This document shows, one piece after another, positions 8,344 to 16,891 of a stretch of DNA of 64,000 nucleotides. The stretch is from RGIG4608 sp964413365. Its GTDB lineage: Bacteria; Bacillota; Clostridia; Oscillospirales; CAG-272. The notes under the pieces were generated by a model. The model was not told the origin of the DNA. It saw nothing but the letters and a program-made list of their open reading frames with translations, and ran no database searches. A program made the translations under genes and the position numbers. Where the stretch lies: the NCBI GenBank assembly GCA_964413365.1, contig CAYPRM010000004.1, positions 1-64,000 of the forward strand. Direction: 5' to 3'. Position 1 is the stretch's first letter; every line of letters begins with the position of its first letter.

Positions 8344-9840
8344 TCATTTATAGATTTTGGGGTACTGTGCGGTGAGGTTATACTCATTGATACAGTCGAG
8401 GAGGGTTTCACGTTCGGAAAAGTATTCATTGACGCCGCAGATGGTTTGGTAGCGCTCATGGCCCTTACCTGCGAGGAGGACGACGTCGCCGCTACGTGCG
8501 ATACTGAAGGCGTACCTGATCGCCTGCTGTCTATCGGCGATGCGGACGTAGGACTTGGGATCTTCGTACCAGAATGCGATATCGTCGATTATCCTCTCGG
8601 GATCCTCAAAATCGGGGTTGTCCGAGGTCAGGATCGAGAGATCGGCGAGTGCCGATGCGGCTTGTCCCATTTGCGCGCGCCGTATTTGAGTGCGGCCGCC
8701 GACCGAGCCAAAGAGGCAGATGAGGCGTCCTTCAGCGTAGGGGCGGAGGGCGGTGAGGGCTGAGGTGAGGCTGACACCGTTATGTGCATAGTCGATGACA
8801 AAGCACGCTCCCGTGGGGGAGGGAACAGTCTCAAAGCGTCCTCTCACGCTTATTTTTTGCATCGCCTCGGCGGCTTTTTTTGTGGGCACTCCAAGCTCGT
8901 GCAGGGTGGCGAGGGCGGAGAGCGCGTTATGGACATTGAACTCTCCGGGCATACCGAGCCTGATCTCGCAGATCTCGCCGCCGCAGGTACAGTCAAATCT
9001 TACGCCGAGCCCCGAGCTCTCGGCATACGGCTCGATCCCGTCTGCAAAAAGCTCCGCGTCCTTCCGTACAGTCGAGCACAGCACACGTCTTGCCTTACAG
9101 CCCGAGAGCATATCCACTGTGGCTGCATCGTCGGCGTTAGCGATGACGGCGCTACCGTCAAGGGTATCGAAAAAGCTCTTTTTTGCATTGAAATATTCCT
9201 CGACGCTTGCGTGCTCGCCTGCTCCTATATGGTCGGGGGAGAAATTTGTAAATATGCCGATATCGAATTTCGTGCCGCAGGTCCTGTGCAGGCTGAGTGC
9301 TTGGGACGATACCTCGAGCACGAGAGCGCGCATACCGTCGTCAGCCATTCTGCGCATATATTTCTGAAGGATATCGCTCTCGGGCGTGGTATTGACCGTG
9401 GAATGGAAATTATCACCCCACTCGATGCCGTTCGAGCCGATATATCCGCAGGGAATGCCCGAGGCGTCGAGAGCCTGCTTTATGATGAGGGCTGTGGTGG
9501 TCTTGCCCTTAGTTCCCGTGATCCCTATCACCGCAAGCTCATGCGAGGGATCGGAATGGAGGGCGCAGGAGAGAAGTGCGAGTGCTTTCCTTGAGCTTTC
9601 AACTATCATCACGCTCGCGTCATCGGGAAGGTCGCACGGGCGGTACTCGCAGACGAAGGCTCTGCACCCTCGCTCATACGCACTCTTGGCGAAGGTGTGC
9701 CCATCTGCCGCAAAGCCGCGCACGCAGACAAGGAGAGAGCTGCCGTTCGCCTTGCGTGAGTCGCAGACGACGTTCTCTATCTCCCTCTCCGAGAAGCTAC
9801 CCGTATATTCGATTTTTTGCAGAAGCTCCGAAAGACGCAT
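8344..9840 (-). CDS. murE: MurE-type UDP-MurNAc-tripeptide ligase
   Basis: This 498-residue Mur ligase adds the third amino acid to UDP-MurNAc-L-Ala-D-Glu in peptidoglycan synthesis. The ATP loop GITGTKGKTTT lies at about 106-116, the carbamylated lysine region FNAKKSFF near 217-224, and GKGHE near the C-terminus. The amino-acid pocket motif reads DNPD at 407-410; enzymes that add meso-diaminopimelate normally have DNPR, where the arginine binds the substrate's distal carboxylate. The third residue may therefore not be meso-DAP. The start at 9840 has GAGGTGG upstream. It is a single gene apart from the other dcw genes. Confidence 0.9.
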   Translation of the reverse strand: MRLSELLQKIEYTGSFSEREIENVVCDSRKANGSSLLVCVRGFAADGHTFAKSAYERGCRAFVCEYRPCDLPDDASVMIVESSRKALALLSCALHSDPSHELAVIGITGTKGKTTTALIIKQALDASGIPCGYIGSNGIEWGDNFHSTVNTTPESDILQKYMRRMADDGMRALVLEVSSQALSLHRTCGTKFDIGIFTNFSPDHIGAGEHASVEEYFNAKKSFFDTLDGSAVIANADDAATVDMLSGCKARRVLCSTVRKDAELFADGIEPYAESSGLGVRFDCTCGGEICEIRLGMPGEFNVHNALSALATLHELGVPTKKAAEAMQKISVRGRFETVPSPTGACFVIDYAHNGVSLTSALTALRPYAEGRLICLFGSVGGRTQIRRAQMGQAASALADLSILTSDNPDFEDPERIIDDIAFWYEDPKSYVRIADRQQAIRYAFSIARSGDVVLLAGKGHERYQTICGVNEYFSERETLLDCINEYNLTAQYPKIYK

Positions 9841-9958
9841 ATTCCACCTCAAGCTAAAAAATGTTCTATATAGGATTATACCACATATTTTGCAATATTT
9901 CCATACGATCCTCAAAAAAAGTTGATCTTCTGTAAAAATTATTTAATTGCAAAAGCTA

Positions 9959-9987
9959 TTGACAATTTTGAAATTTGATTATATAAT
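9959..9987 (+). promoter_or_regulatory. Promoter of the flavoprotein-cmk-plsC-ispH operon
   Basis: TTGACA at 9959 and TATAAT at 9982 are separated by 17 bp, a near-consensus sigma-A promoter 54 bp before the first start codon. Confidence 0.85.
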
Positions 9988-10040
9988 GTAGTAGTATGAG
10001 AATTAAAATGGCGGAGTATGGGTATACGGAGGAAAAGAGA

Positions 10041-11297
10041 ATGCAGAGGGAAGCGGACGTCATAGTCATAGGCGGCGGTGCGGCAGGCATGATGGCGGCA
10101 GTAAATGCGGCTATGTGCGGCGCGGACGTTCTCCTGCTTGAGCGTAACGACAGGCTCGGCAGAAAGCTCTCCATCACGGGCAAGGGACGCTGTAACGTTA
10201 CCAACGATTGCGACCGTGCGGAGCTGATGAAGAATGTTGCCACCAACCCAAAATTTCTTTTTGCCTCGTTCTCACGCTTCTCGAGTGCCGATACTAAGGC
10301 GTTCTTCGAGGATCGCGGCGTTCCTCTCAAGGTCGAGCGCGGCAGGCGTGTGTTTCCCGTGTCCGACAAGGCGGCGGATATAGTTTCCGCACTTGTACGA
10401 GCCTGCGATGAGGCGGGTGTCAGAGTCATTAACGCACGTGCCGAGCATCTTATCATTGAAAATGGCGAGATCTGCGGTGCTGCTGCGAGCGGTGTTGAAT
10501 ACCGTGCGGGGGCTGTGATAGTCTGCACGGGCGGTGCGAGCTACCCAAGGACCGGCTCTACGGGCGACGGATACAGACTTGCGAGGGAGGCAGGGCACAG
10601 GATAGTGCCGATACGTCCATCCCTTGTTCCCCTCGTGGCACGGGGCGGACTTTGCGCAAGGCTTCAGGGGCTATCCCTTAAGAATATTGGATTTAAGATA
10701 AGAAGAAGCGGCACGGGGGATATGGTCTACGAGGACTTCGGCGAGCTGATGTTCACTCATTTCGGACTGACGGGACCTGTGGTGCTCTCGGCGAGTGCGC
10801 ACATTCCCGACGCGCAGAGCGGTGATTACGTTGCGTGCATAGATATGAAGCCTGCGCTCGACAAAAGGACGCTCGATGCGAGGATACTCTCCGATTTTTC
10901 GGATGCCTCGAACAAGGATTTTATCAATTCGCTTGATGCACTGCTTCCTCAAAAGCTCATTCCAATAGTGGTGGGGCTTTCGGGCATAGATCCGAGAAAA
11001 AAGGTCAATTCGATCACCCACGACGAGCGTGAGCGACTTGTGGAGCTGATAAAAAACATAGAAATACCGATATCGTCCCTGCGTCCCATCGACGAGGCGA
11101 TAGTTACAAAGGGCGGCGTCGACGTTTGCGAGGTCAGCCCGAAAACGATGGAGTCAAGGCTTGTGCGCGGACTGTATTTTGCAGGCGAGGTGCTTGATCT
11201 TGACGCATATACGGGAGGGTACAACCTTCAGATAGCCTTCTCCACGGCGACTCTCGCGGGAGAAAATGCCGCGTGGGACAGCCTTGCGGAAAAATAA
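10041..11297 (+). CDS. HI0933/YhiN (BaiN)-family FAD flavoprotein
   Basis: This 418-residue NAD(P)/FAD-dependent oxidoreductase has the Rossmann motif VIVIGGGAAGMMAA at the N-terminus, then GRKLSITGKGRCNVTN, which marks the HI0933/BaiN family. The C-terminal TGGYNLQIAFSTATLAGENA block closes the FAD fold. Family members are aminoacetone-oxidase or bile-acid-reductase annotated, but the natural substrate is usually unknown. Upstream ATGs at 9996 and 10008 exist, but GGAGGA sits correctly before 10041. It is the first gene of an operon with cmk, plsC and ispH-S1, a clostridial arrangement. Confidence 0.9.
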   Translation: MQREADVIVIGGGAAGMMAAVNAAMCGADVLLLERNDRLGRKLSITGKGRCNVTNDCDRAELMKNVATNPKFLFASFSRFSSADTKAFFEDRGVPLKVERGRRVFPVSDKAADIVSALVRACDEAGVRVINARAEHLIIENGEICGAAASGVEYRAGAVIVCTGGASYPRTGSTGDGYRLAREAGHRIVPIRPSLVPLVARGGLCARLQGLSLKNIGFKIRRSGTGDMVYEDFGELMFTHFGLTGPVVLSASAHIPDAQSGDYVACIDMKPALDKRTLDARILSDFSDASNKDFINSLDALLPQKLIPIVVGLSGIDPRKKVNSITHDERERLVELIKNIEIPISSLRPIDEAIVTKGGVDVCEVSPKTMESRLVRGLYFAGEVLDLDAYTGGYNLQIAFSTATLAGENAAWDSLAEK

Positions 11298-11315
11298 AAG
11301 GAGGATCTCGATCAA

Positions 11316-12083
11316 ATGAAGGACGGCAAAGAAGTAAAGATAGTGTACAGCGAGCCTGAAGGCTATTTTTCAAAGGAAATGAGAGAGGCACTTGAAATCG
11401 GAGAATACGCAAAAAAGCTGAGAATAGCAATAGACGGCCCGTCCGGCTCGGGAAAGAGCACGCTTGCAAAGGCGGTGTCGCGTGAGCTTGGGATAGTTTA
11501 CGTCGATACGGGCGCACTCTACCGCACGGTCGGATATTATGTATATATGAGGGGGAAGGATCCCAGAAGCGTGAGTGATGTGATCGCACTTCTTCCCGAG
11601 ATAAATATAGAGCTGAAGTATGTTGACGGCTCGCAGAGAGTCATACTCAACGGCGAGGATCTCGGCGACAGGATAAGGCTTCCCGAGATGTCGATGTACG
11701 CATCTGCAGTCTCCTCGATCCCCGAGGTCAGGGCTTTTCTGCTCGATATGCAGAAGGCTCTCGCAAGGGAGAACAGCGTTGTAATGGACGGCAGGGATAT
11801 AGGAACTGTGATAATCCCCGATGCGGATCTTAAAATTTTCCTCACCGCCTCCGACGAGTGTCGTGCGAGGAGAAGAACGGAGGAGCTTCGTGAGAAGGGC
11901 GTGGACGTCAGCTACGAGGATGTTCTCCGTGATATGATCGAGAGGGACAGGAACGACAAGAGCAGAAGCGTTGCACCTGCATTACCTGCTCCCGATGCGA
12001 TAATATTTGACAACTCCGTTATGACAGTCGAGGAAAGCCTTAAGGAAATAGTGAGGTTAGTAAATGAGCGAAGAAAGGCATAA
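11316..12083 (+). CDS. cmk: Cytidylate kinase
   Basis: The 255-residue enzyme phosphorylates CMP and dCMP. The Walker A loop IDGPSGSGKST begins at about residue 39, with YVDTGALYR and MDGRDIGTV following as in CMP kinases. An N-terminal extension of roughly 35 residues precedes the usual family start. The ATG at 11316 has GGAGG 11 bases upstream, so I keep the extension, although a start at the internal methionine near residue 22 is possible. It overlaps the start of plsC by 20 bp. Confidence 0.93.
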   Translation: MKDGKEVKIVYSEPEGYFSKEMREALEIGEYAKKLRIAIDGPSGSGKSTLAKAVSRELGIVYVDTGALYRTVGYYVYMRGKDPRSVSDVIALLPEINIELKYVDGSQRVILNGEDLGDRIRLPEMSMYASAVSSIPEVRAFLLDMQKALARENSVVMDGRDIGTVIIPDADLKIFLTASDECRARRRTEELREKGVDVSYEDVLRDMIERDRNDKSRSVAPALPAPDAIIFDNSVMTVEESLKEIVRLVNERRKA

Positions 12084-12732
12084 CGGGGAAATAGATATTA
12101 ACAAGAAGAAAAGAGCATATTCGTTTTTCTATCATCTGCTTGCGGGCGGTGCAAGAAGGCTCTGCAGAGTCAGAGTCATAAACGCATCGAACGAGCCTCT
12201 CGAGGGCAATTTCGTGCTCGTGTGCAATCACACAGCGGCGGCAGATCCGATAGTGATCTGCTCGACGATGAAGAGCCAAGTCAGATTCATGGCGAAGAAG
12301 GAGCTATTTAAGATCCCGATACTCGGGTGGTTCTTCAACGAGGTGGGCTGTTATCCCGTAAACAGGGGCGGCAGCGACGTTAACGCTCTCCGAACGACGA
12401 TAAATCTTCTGAGAGAGGGCAGCAGCGTTGGAATCTTCCCACAGGGAACGAGGGAGCCGTGCATAGATCCTGCCGATGCCCACGTCAAGAGCGGCGTCGG
12501 GCTTATCGTTGCAAAGAGCGGTGCGGACGTTCTCCCCGTCTGCATAAAGTCCAAGTCGGGTAAGACGCAGTTTTTTAAGAAAAATTATCTTGTCATAGGT
12601 AAGCTCATAAAGAATGAGGAGCTCGACATCGAGCATAACGGCGGTACGGAGGGACACCAGAGGATCGCAGACAGGGTGTTCTCGGAGGTTGTTAAGCTCT
12701 GGCACGAGACGGATATAGAAAATGCAGAATAA
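12064..12732 (+). CDS. plsC: 1-acyl-sn-glycerol-3-phosphate acyltransferase
   Basis: This 222-residue membrane-associated enzyme acylates lysophosphatidic acid to phosphatidic acid. The catalytic H-x4-D motif appears as NHTAAADP (about residues 58-65) and the glycerophosphate-binding motif as FPQGTRE. It overlaps cmk upstream by 20 bp and ispH downstream by 11 bp, so the three are tightly coupled. Confidence 0.92.
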   Translation: MSEERHNGEIDINKKKRAYSFFYHLLAGGARRLCRVRVINASNEPLEGNFVLVCNHTAAADPIVICSTMKSQVRFMAKKELFKIPILGWFFNEVGCYPVNRGGSDVNALRTTINLLREGSSVGIFPQGTREPCIDPADAHVKSGVGLIVAKSGADVLPVCIKSKSGKTQFFKKNYLVIGKLIKNEELDIEHNGGTEGHQRIADRVFSEVVKLWHETDIENAE

Positions 12733-14737
12733 TATAAGAGTGGCGGAGAACGCAGGCTTCTGCTTCGGTGTGAAGCGTGCGACCGACGCTGTGGAAAAAA
12801 GGCTTGACAGTGCAGGCTGTGAGCGGATATACACGCTCGGACACCTCATACACAACGACGGGTACATAAGCTACCTTGAGTCGCGCGGTGTGCGGTGCGT
12901 GAGCGAGGGCGATATCGAGAGGCTCTGTGATGAGGCAGGGGAGAGCACGCCTACGGTGGTGTTCGTCCGTGCGCACGGGGTAACGAGGGAGACCTTGGAG
13001 AAGCTCGAGCGGTGCGCCGAGCGAAATCCGCATTTCACCTTTGAGGATATGACCTGCCCGTTTGTCAAGAAGATACATCGCATCGCGGAGGAGAACAGCG
13101 GCGAGGATGAGGTGTTCGCGCTTCTCGGCGCGGCGGATCACCCCGAGGTAGTCGGAATTATGAGCTATGCGAGGGGCGAGAGGGTGGTTTTTGAAAATTC
13201 AGAGGCACTTTCGGCGTACTTGAAAAGCTCTGATTTATTCAAATTGCACAAAAAAACCTTGATTTTGGCGGCTCAAACTACCCAAAATTTAGAAGAGTGG
13301 AAAAAAAGTTTAAAAATTGTAAAAAAAGACTGTACAAATTCAAAATTTTTTGATACAATATGTAGTGTTACGGAAATTCGTCAAACTGAAGCAAGGCAGC
13401 TCGCGGCAGACTCCGATCTTATGGTTGTCGTAGGCGGAAGGCAAAGCTCCAATACGGCGAAATTATATAAAATATGTAAGGAAGCCTGTGAGGAGACTCT
13501 GTGGGTTGAGGACGCGGAGGAGCTTGACGGAAAATTTCCGACAAATAAAAAAATAGGTATTGTCGCCGGAGCGTCGACTCCCAAGCGAAATATCGAGGAG
13601 GTATTATTTAAAATGAGCGAAATGACAGAAAATTTTGCAGAATTGCTCGACCAAACTTTCAAAACTTTAAATACAGGAGATACAGTAACCGGATACGTAA
13701 CGCACGTTACCGATGCAGAGCTTCAGCTTGACCTCGGTGCAAAAGTTACGGGCATCATCAAGGCCGAGCAGATCACAGATGATCCCACCGCACGTCTTAC
13801 CGAGATGTTCAAGATCGGCGACGCGGTAGAAGCATTCGTAATCCGTGTCAGCGACGTAGAGGGCGTAGCAGAGCTCTCCAAGAAGCGTACTGACTCCGAC
13901 AGAAACTGGAAGAATATCGTCGCCCTCAAGGATAGCGGCGAGGTCGTTTCCGGTAAGGTACTTAAGGCTGTTAACGGCGGACTTACTGTCGCTGTTGACT
14001 CCGTAAACGTTTTCGTTCCCGCATCCCAGAGTGGTGTTGCCAAGGACGGCGATCTCGGCGCACTTGTAGGTCAGACGGTCGAGCTTAAGATCATCGAGAC
14101 CAAGGATCAGGGCAAGAGAGCTATCGGCTCTATCAAGGTAGTCCTCAATGCACTCAGACGCGCAAGAATTGACGAGTTCTGGGCAAGCATCGAGGAGGGC
14201 AAGCAGTACACAGGTATCGTCCGTAGCCTCACATCCTACGGTGCGTTCGTCGATCTCGGCGGCGTTGATGGTATGGTACACGTCAGCGAGCTTTCGTGGA
14301 AGCCCATTAAGAATCCTGCACAGGTCGTATCCGTCGGCGACGTGATCACCGTGTTCGTTAAGTCCTTCGACAGAGAGAGCAAGAGAATTTCCCTCGGCTA
14401 CAAGACCGATGATACAAATCCGTGGCTTCTCTTTGTAAATCAGTATCAGGTCGGCGACGTAGTCCCCGTAAAGATCGTGAATATGATGCCCTTCGGTGCA
14501 TTTGCTGAGATCATCGACGGCGTTGACGGACTCATTCACATCTCGAAGATCGCCAACAAGAGAATCTCCAAGCCTCAGGATGTCCTTGAGCTCGGACAGG
14601 TAGTTGACGTAAAGATCATCGAGATCGACAACGAGAAGCATAAGATCAGCCTCTCCATCCGCGACCTCATTGAGGAGGCTCCCGAGGTCGAGGAGGCTCC
14701 CGAGACCGAGGAAACGGTTGAGACAACTGAGGAATAA
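12722..14737 (+). CDS. ispH: IspH - ribosomal protein S1 fusion
   Basis: The 671-residue protein joins 4-hydroxy-3-methylbut-2-enyl diphosphate reductase (residues 1-about 295) to four S1 RNA-binding domains (about 315-655). IspH makes isopentenyl and dimethylallyl diphosphate in the MEP pathway. Its three iron-sulfur ligands are C14, C112 and C214, with H41 and H85 also in place. The S1 part resembles RpsA, and this fusion is known in Clostridia. Between about 13190 and 13680 the DNA turns markedly AT-rich. It contains promoter-like hexamers and, at 13595-13615, a GAGGAGGT site before an in-frame ATG (M298), so the S1 half may also be made alone. An acidic tail ends the protein. Confidence 0.95.
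   Translation: MQNNIRVAENAGFCFGVKRATDAVEKRLDSAGCERIYTLGHLIHNDGYISYLESRGVRCVSEGDIERLCDEAGESTPTVVFVRAHGVTRETLEKLERCAERNPHFTFEDMTCPFVKKIHRIAEENSGEDEVFALLGAADHPEVVGIMSYARGERVVFENSEALSAYLKSSDLFKLHKKTLILAAQTTQNLEEWKKSLKIVKKDCTNSKFFDTICSVTEIRQTEARQLAADSDLMVVVGGRQSSNTAKLYKICKEACEETLWVEDAEELDGKFPTNKKIGIVAGASTPKRNIEEVLFKMSEMTENFAELLDQTFKTLNTGDTVTGYVTHVTDAELQLDLGAKVTGIIKAEQITDDPTARLTEMFKIGDAVEAFVIRVSDVEGVAELSKKRTDSDRNWKNIVALKDSGEVVSGKVLKAVNGGLTVAVDSVNVFVPASQSGVAKDGDLGALVGQTVELKIIETKDQGKRAIGSIKVVLNALRRARIDEFWASIEEGKQYTGIVRSLTSYGAFVDLGGVDGMVHVSELSWKPIKNPAQVVSVGDVITVFVKSFDRESKRISLGYKTDDTNPWLLFVNQYQVGDVVPVKIVNMMPFGAFAEIIDGVDGLIHISKIANKRISKPQDVLELGQVVDVKIIEIDNEKHKISLSIRDLIEEAPEVEEAPETEETVETTEE
13331..13359 (+). 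promoter_or_regulatory. Candidate internal promoter within ispH-S1
   Basis: TGTACA at 13331 and TACAAT at 13354 are separated by exactly 17 bp, inside an AT-rich stretch of the IspH domain and about 255 bp before the internal ATG at 13613. The -35 hexamer is imperfect. Confidence 0.45.
13595..13615 (+). promoter_or_regulatory. Internal ribosome-binding site and ATG for a stand-alone S1 product
   Basis: GAGGAGGT (13595-13602) stands 10 bases before an in-frame ATG (13613), exactly at the junction between the IspH and S1 domains. Initiation here would give a 374-residue S1-like protein. Confidence 0.55.
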
Positions 14738-14763
14738 TTCGATCATCAATCAAAAAGATTCAA

Positions 14764-14791
14764 AAAGGGCTTTTCCACGGAAAAGCCCTTT
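14764..14791 (+). terminator. Terminator-like hairpin after ispH-S1
   Basis: AAAGGGCTTTTCC pairs with GGAAAAGCCCTTT around a 2-nt core. The T run after it is weak. Confidence 0.7.
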
Positions 14792-14874
14792 GATCTTGTG
14801 CCTTTCTTGCAATTTCTGCGGTGTGAGGCTTTTGGACTTTCGCTGATATTTCATTCTAAAAAACAGGAGGAAGC

Positions 14875-15423
14875 ATGTTTGAATTTGAATTGATAAGATC
14901 CAAGGCGGAGGCTTTGGCGCGCGAGCTTATCTCTATATCGGGGTTGAGGTCGGGCGAGATACTCGTTATTGGCTGTTCATCGAGCGAGATAGTCGGTGGG
15001 ACGGTCGGCAAAATGTCGAGTCCCGAGGCGGCGCGTGCGGTATTTGAGGGCGTTTCCTCGGCTCTCTCGGGGACGGGGATATTCCTTGCGGCTCAATGCT
15101 GTGAGCATTTGAATCGGGCGTTGATAGTTGAGCGTGAATGTGCCGAAAAATACGGTCTTGAGGAGGTTTCGGTCGTTCCCGTACCGAAGGCGGGCGGATC
15201 GTTTGCGTCGGTGGCTTACGGCTCCTTTACCTCTCCCGTTGCGGTGGAGCACATTTCGGCGCACGCGGGAATGGACATTGGAGGTGTATTGATCGGTATG
15301 CATCTTCGCCACGTTGCCGTTCCTGTAAGGCTCTCGGAGAACAGGCTGGGCGAGGCGTCGGTGATCTGCGCACGCACCCGTCCGAAATACATTGGCGGAC
15401 CTCGCGCGCAGTACCGTTCATGA
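14875..15423 (+). CDS. TIGR01440/UPF0340 (YwlG-like) family protein
   Basis: This 182-residue protein belongs to the UPF0340 family typified by Bacillus YwlG, whose biochemical role is not settled. The recognisable blocks are VIGCSSSEIVGG, AAQCCEHLNRALIVE and HAGMDIGGVLIGMHL, followed by the C-terminal RPKYIGGPRA. The ATG at 14875 has AGGAGGA upstream. It stands alone between the IspH-S1 terminator and the pgk promoter. Confidence 0.88.
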   Translation: MFEFELIRSKAEALARELISISGLRSGEILVIGCSSSEIVGGTVGKMSSPEAARAVFEGVSSALSGTGIFLAAQCCEHLNRALIVERECAEKYGLEEVSVVPVPKAGGSFASVAYGSFTSPVAVEHISAHAGMDIGGVLIGMHLRHVAVPVRLSENRLGEASVICARTRPKYIGGPRAQYRS

Positions 15424-15473
15424 CGGATTTTTGGATTTTGCGTAAAAAGTTGCTAAAAATTTCACAAAATCTC

Positions 15474-15502
15474 TTGATAAAAATGCAAATATGTGTTATA
15501 TT
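15474..15502 (+). promoter_or_regulatory. Promoter for pgk-tpiA
   Basis: TTGATA at 15474 and TATATT at 15497 have a 17-bp spacer. The transcript would carry a leader of about 35 nt with a GAAAGGCGG ribosome site. Confidence 0.7.
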
Positions 15503-15546
15503 AATGGTTGGTAAAAAAATAAAAATTTCGAAAGGCGGAATTAACT

Positions 15547-16866
15547 ATGACTTATAATAAGAAATCCATTGAGGATATCGAGATCGTAGAGGGTGCTCGC
15601 GTTCTCGTTCGTTGCGACTTCAACGTCCCCCTCAAGGACGGCGTTATCACGAGCGACAAGAGGATCGTTGAGGCTCTTCCCACGATCAAGTACCTTCTCT
15701 CGAAGGGCGCTCGCGTTGTTCTTTGCTCCCACATGGGTAAGCCCCACAACATTCTCACCGAGGGCTTCGGTCTGACAAAGAAGGAGAAGAAGGCTGTTGA
15801 GGCACTTCCCGAGTCCGAGAGAGAGGCTGCAAAGGCTGAGTACATCGCAAAGGCTCTCAAGAACGATAAGAAGAAACTCACGCTCGCTCCCGTTGCTGCA
15901 AGGCTCAACGAGTACCTTGACGGCAAGGTAACGTTCGCTGAGGATATTATCGGTCCTGATGCGCAGGCAAAGGTCGCATCGCTCAAGAATGGCGAGGCGG
16001 TTCTTCTTGAGAACGTCAGATTTGATGCAAGAGAGGAAAAGAACGGCGAGGATTTCGCACGCGAGCTTGCTAAATATTGCGACATATACGTAAACGATGC
16101 GTTCGGTACTGCTCACCGCGCTCACGCTACCACAGCAGGCGTTGCTATGTACGGTGGTGTTCCCGCGGTATGCGGATACCTTATCAAGAAGGAGATCGGC
16201 GTTATGGGTAAGGCACTCACCGAGCCTGAGCGTCCCTTCGTTGCGATCCTTGGCGGTGCTAAGGTCGCAGACAAGCTCAACGTTATCAACAACCTTCTCA
16301 CCAAGGTCGACACGCTCATCATCGGCGGCGGAATGGCTTACACCTTCCTTGCGGCTAAGGGCTACGGCGTTGGCAAGTCCCTCCTTGACGATACCAAGAT
16401 CGACTACTGCAGGGATATGATGAAGAAGGCAGAGGAGAACGGCGTATCGCTCCTTCTTCCCGTTGACGCGGTAACCATTGATACCTTCCCCGATCCCATT
16501 GATGCTCCCATCGACACGATCACCGTTGACGCTGACAAGATCCCCGAGGACAGAGAGGGCTGCGACATTGGCGAAAAGACCGCACAGCTCTACGCAAAGG
16601 CAGTTGCAGACGCAAAGACCGTTGTTTGGAACGGACCTATGGGCGTTTTTGAGAACCCCATTCTTGCGAAGGGAACTATCGCAGTAGCACAGGCTCTTGC
16701 TGATTCCGACGCTACGACCATTGTCGGCGGCGGCGACTCTGCGGCGGCTTGCGAGCAGCTTGGATTTGCATCCGAGATCACACACATCTCCACGGGCGGC
16801 GGCGCATCGCTTGAATTCCTTGAGGGCATTGAGCTTCCCGGAATCGCTTGCCTTGAAGACAGATAA
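15547..16866 (+). CDS. pgk: Phosphoglycerate kinase
   Basis: The glycolytic enzyme transfers phosphate from 1,3-bisphosphoglycerate to ADP. The N-terminal signature VLVRCDFNVPL (about 19-29) and C-terminal GGGDSAAA nucleotide loop are present. At 439 residues it is longer than the usual 390-400. The excess is a highly charged, Lys/Glu-rich insertion at about 68-108, just after SHMGKP and before LAPVAARL. It forms an operon with tpiA; gapdh and phosphoglycerate mutase genes are not adjacent. Confidence 0.96.
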   Translation: MTYNKKSIEDIEIVEGARVLVRCDFNVPLKDGVITSDKRIVEALPTIKYLLSKGARVVLCSHMGKPHNILTEGFGLTKKEKKAVEALPESEREAAKAEYIAKALKNDKKKLTLAPVAARLNEYLDGKVTFAEDIIGPDAQAKVASLKNGEAVLLENVRFDAREEKNGEDFARELAKYCDIYVNDAFGTAHRAHATTAGVAMYGGVPAVCGYLIKKEIGVMGKALTEPERPFVAILGGAKVADKLNVINNLLTKVDTLIIGGGMAYTFLAAKGYGVGKSLLDDTKIDYCRDMMKKAEENGVSLLLPVDAVTIDTFPDPIDAPIDTITVDADKIPEDREGCDIGEKTAQLYAKAVADAKTVVWNGPMGVFENPILAKGTIAVAQALADSDATTIVGGGDSAAACEQLGFASEITHISTGGGASLEFLEGIELPGIACLEDR

Positions 16867-16891
16867 TATAAATGTAGATGGAGATCCGTAT

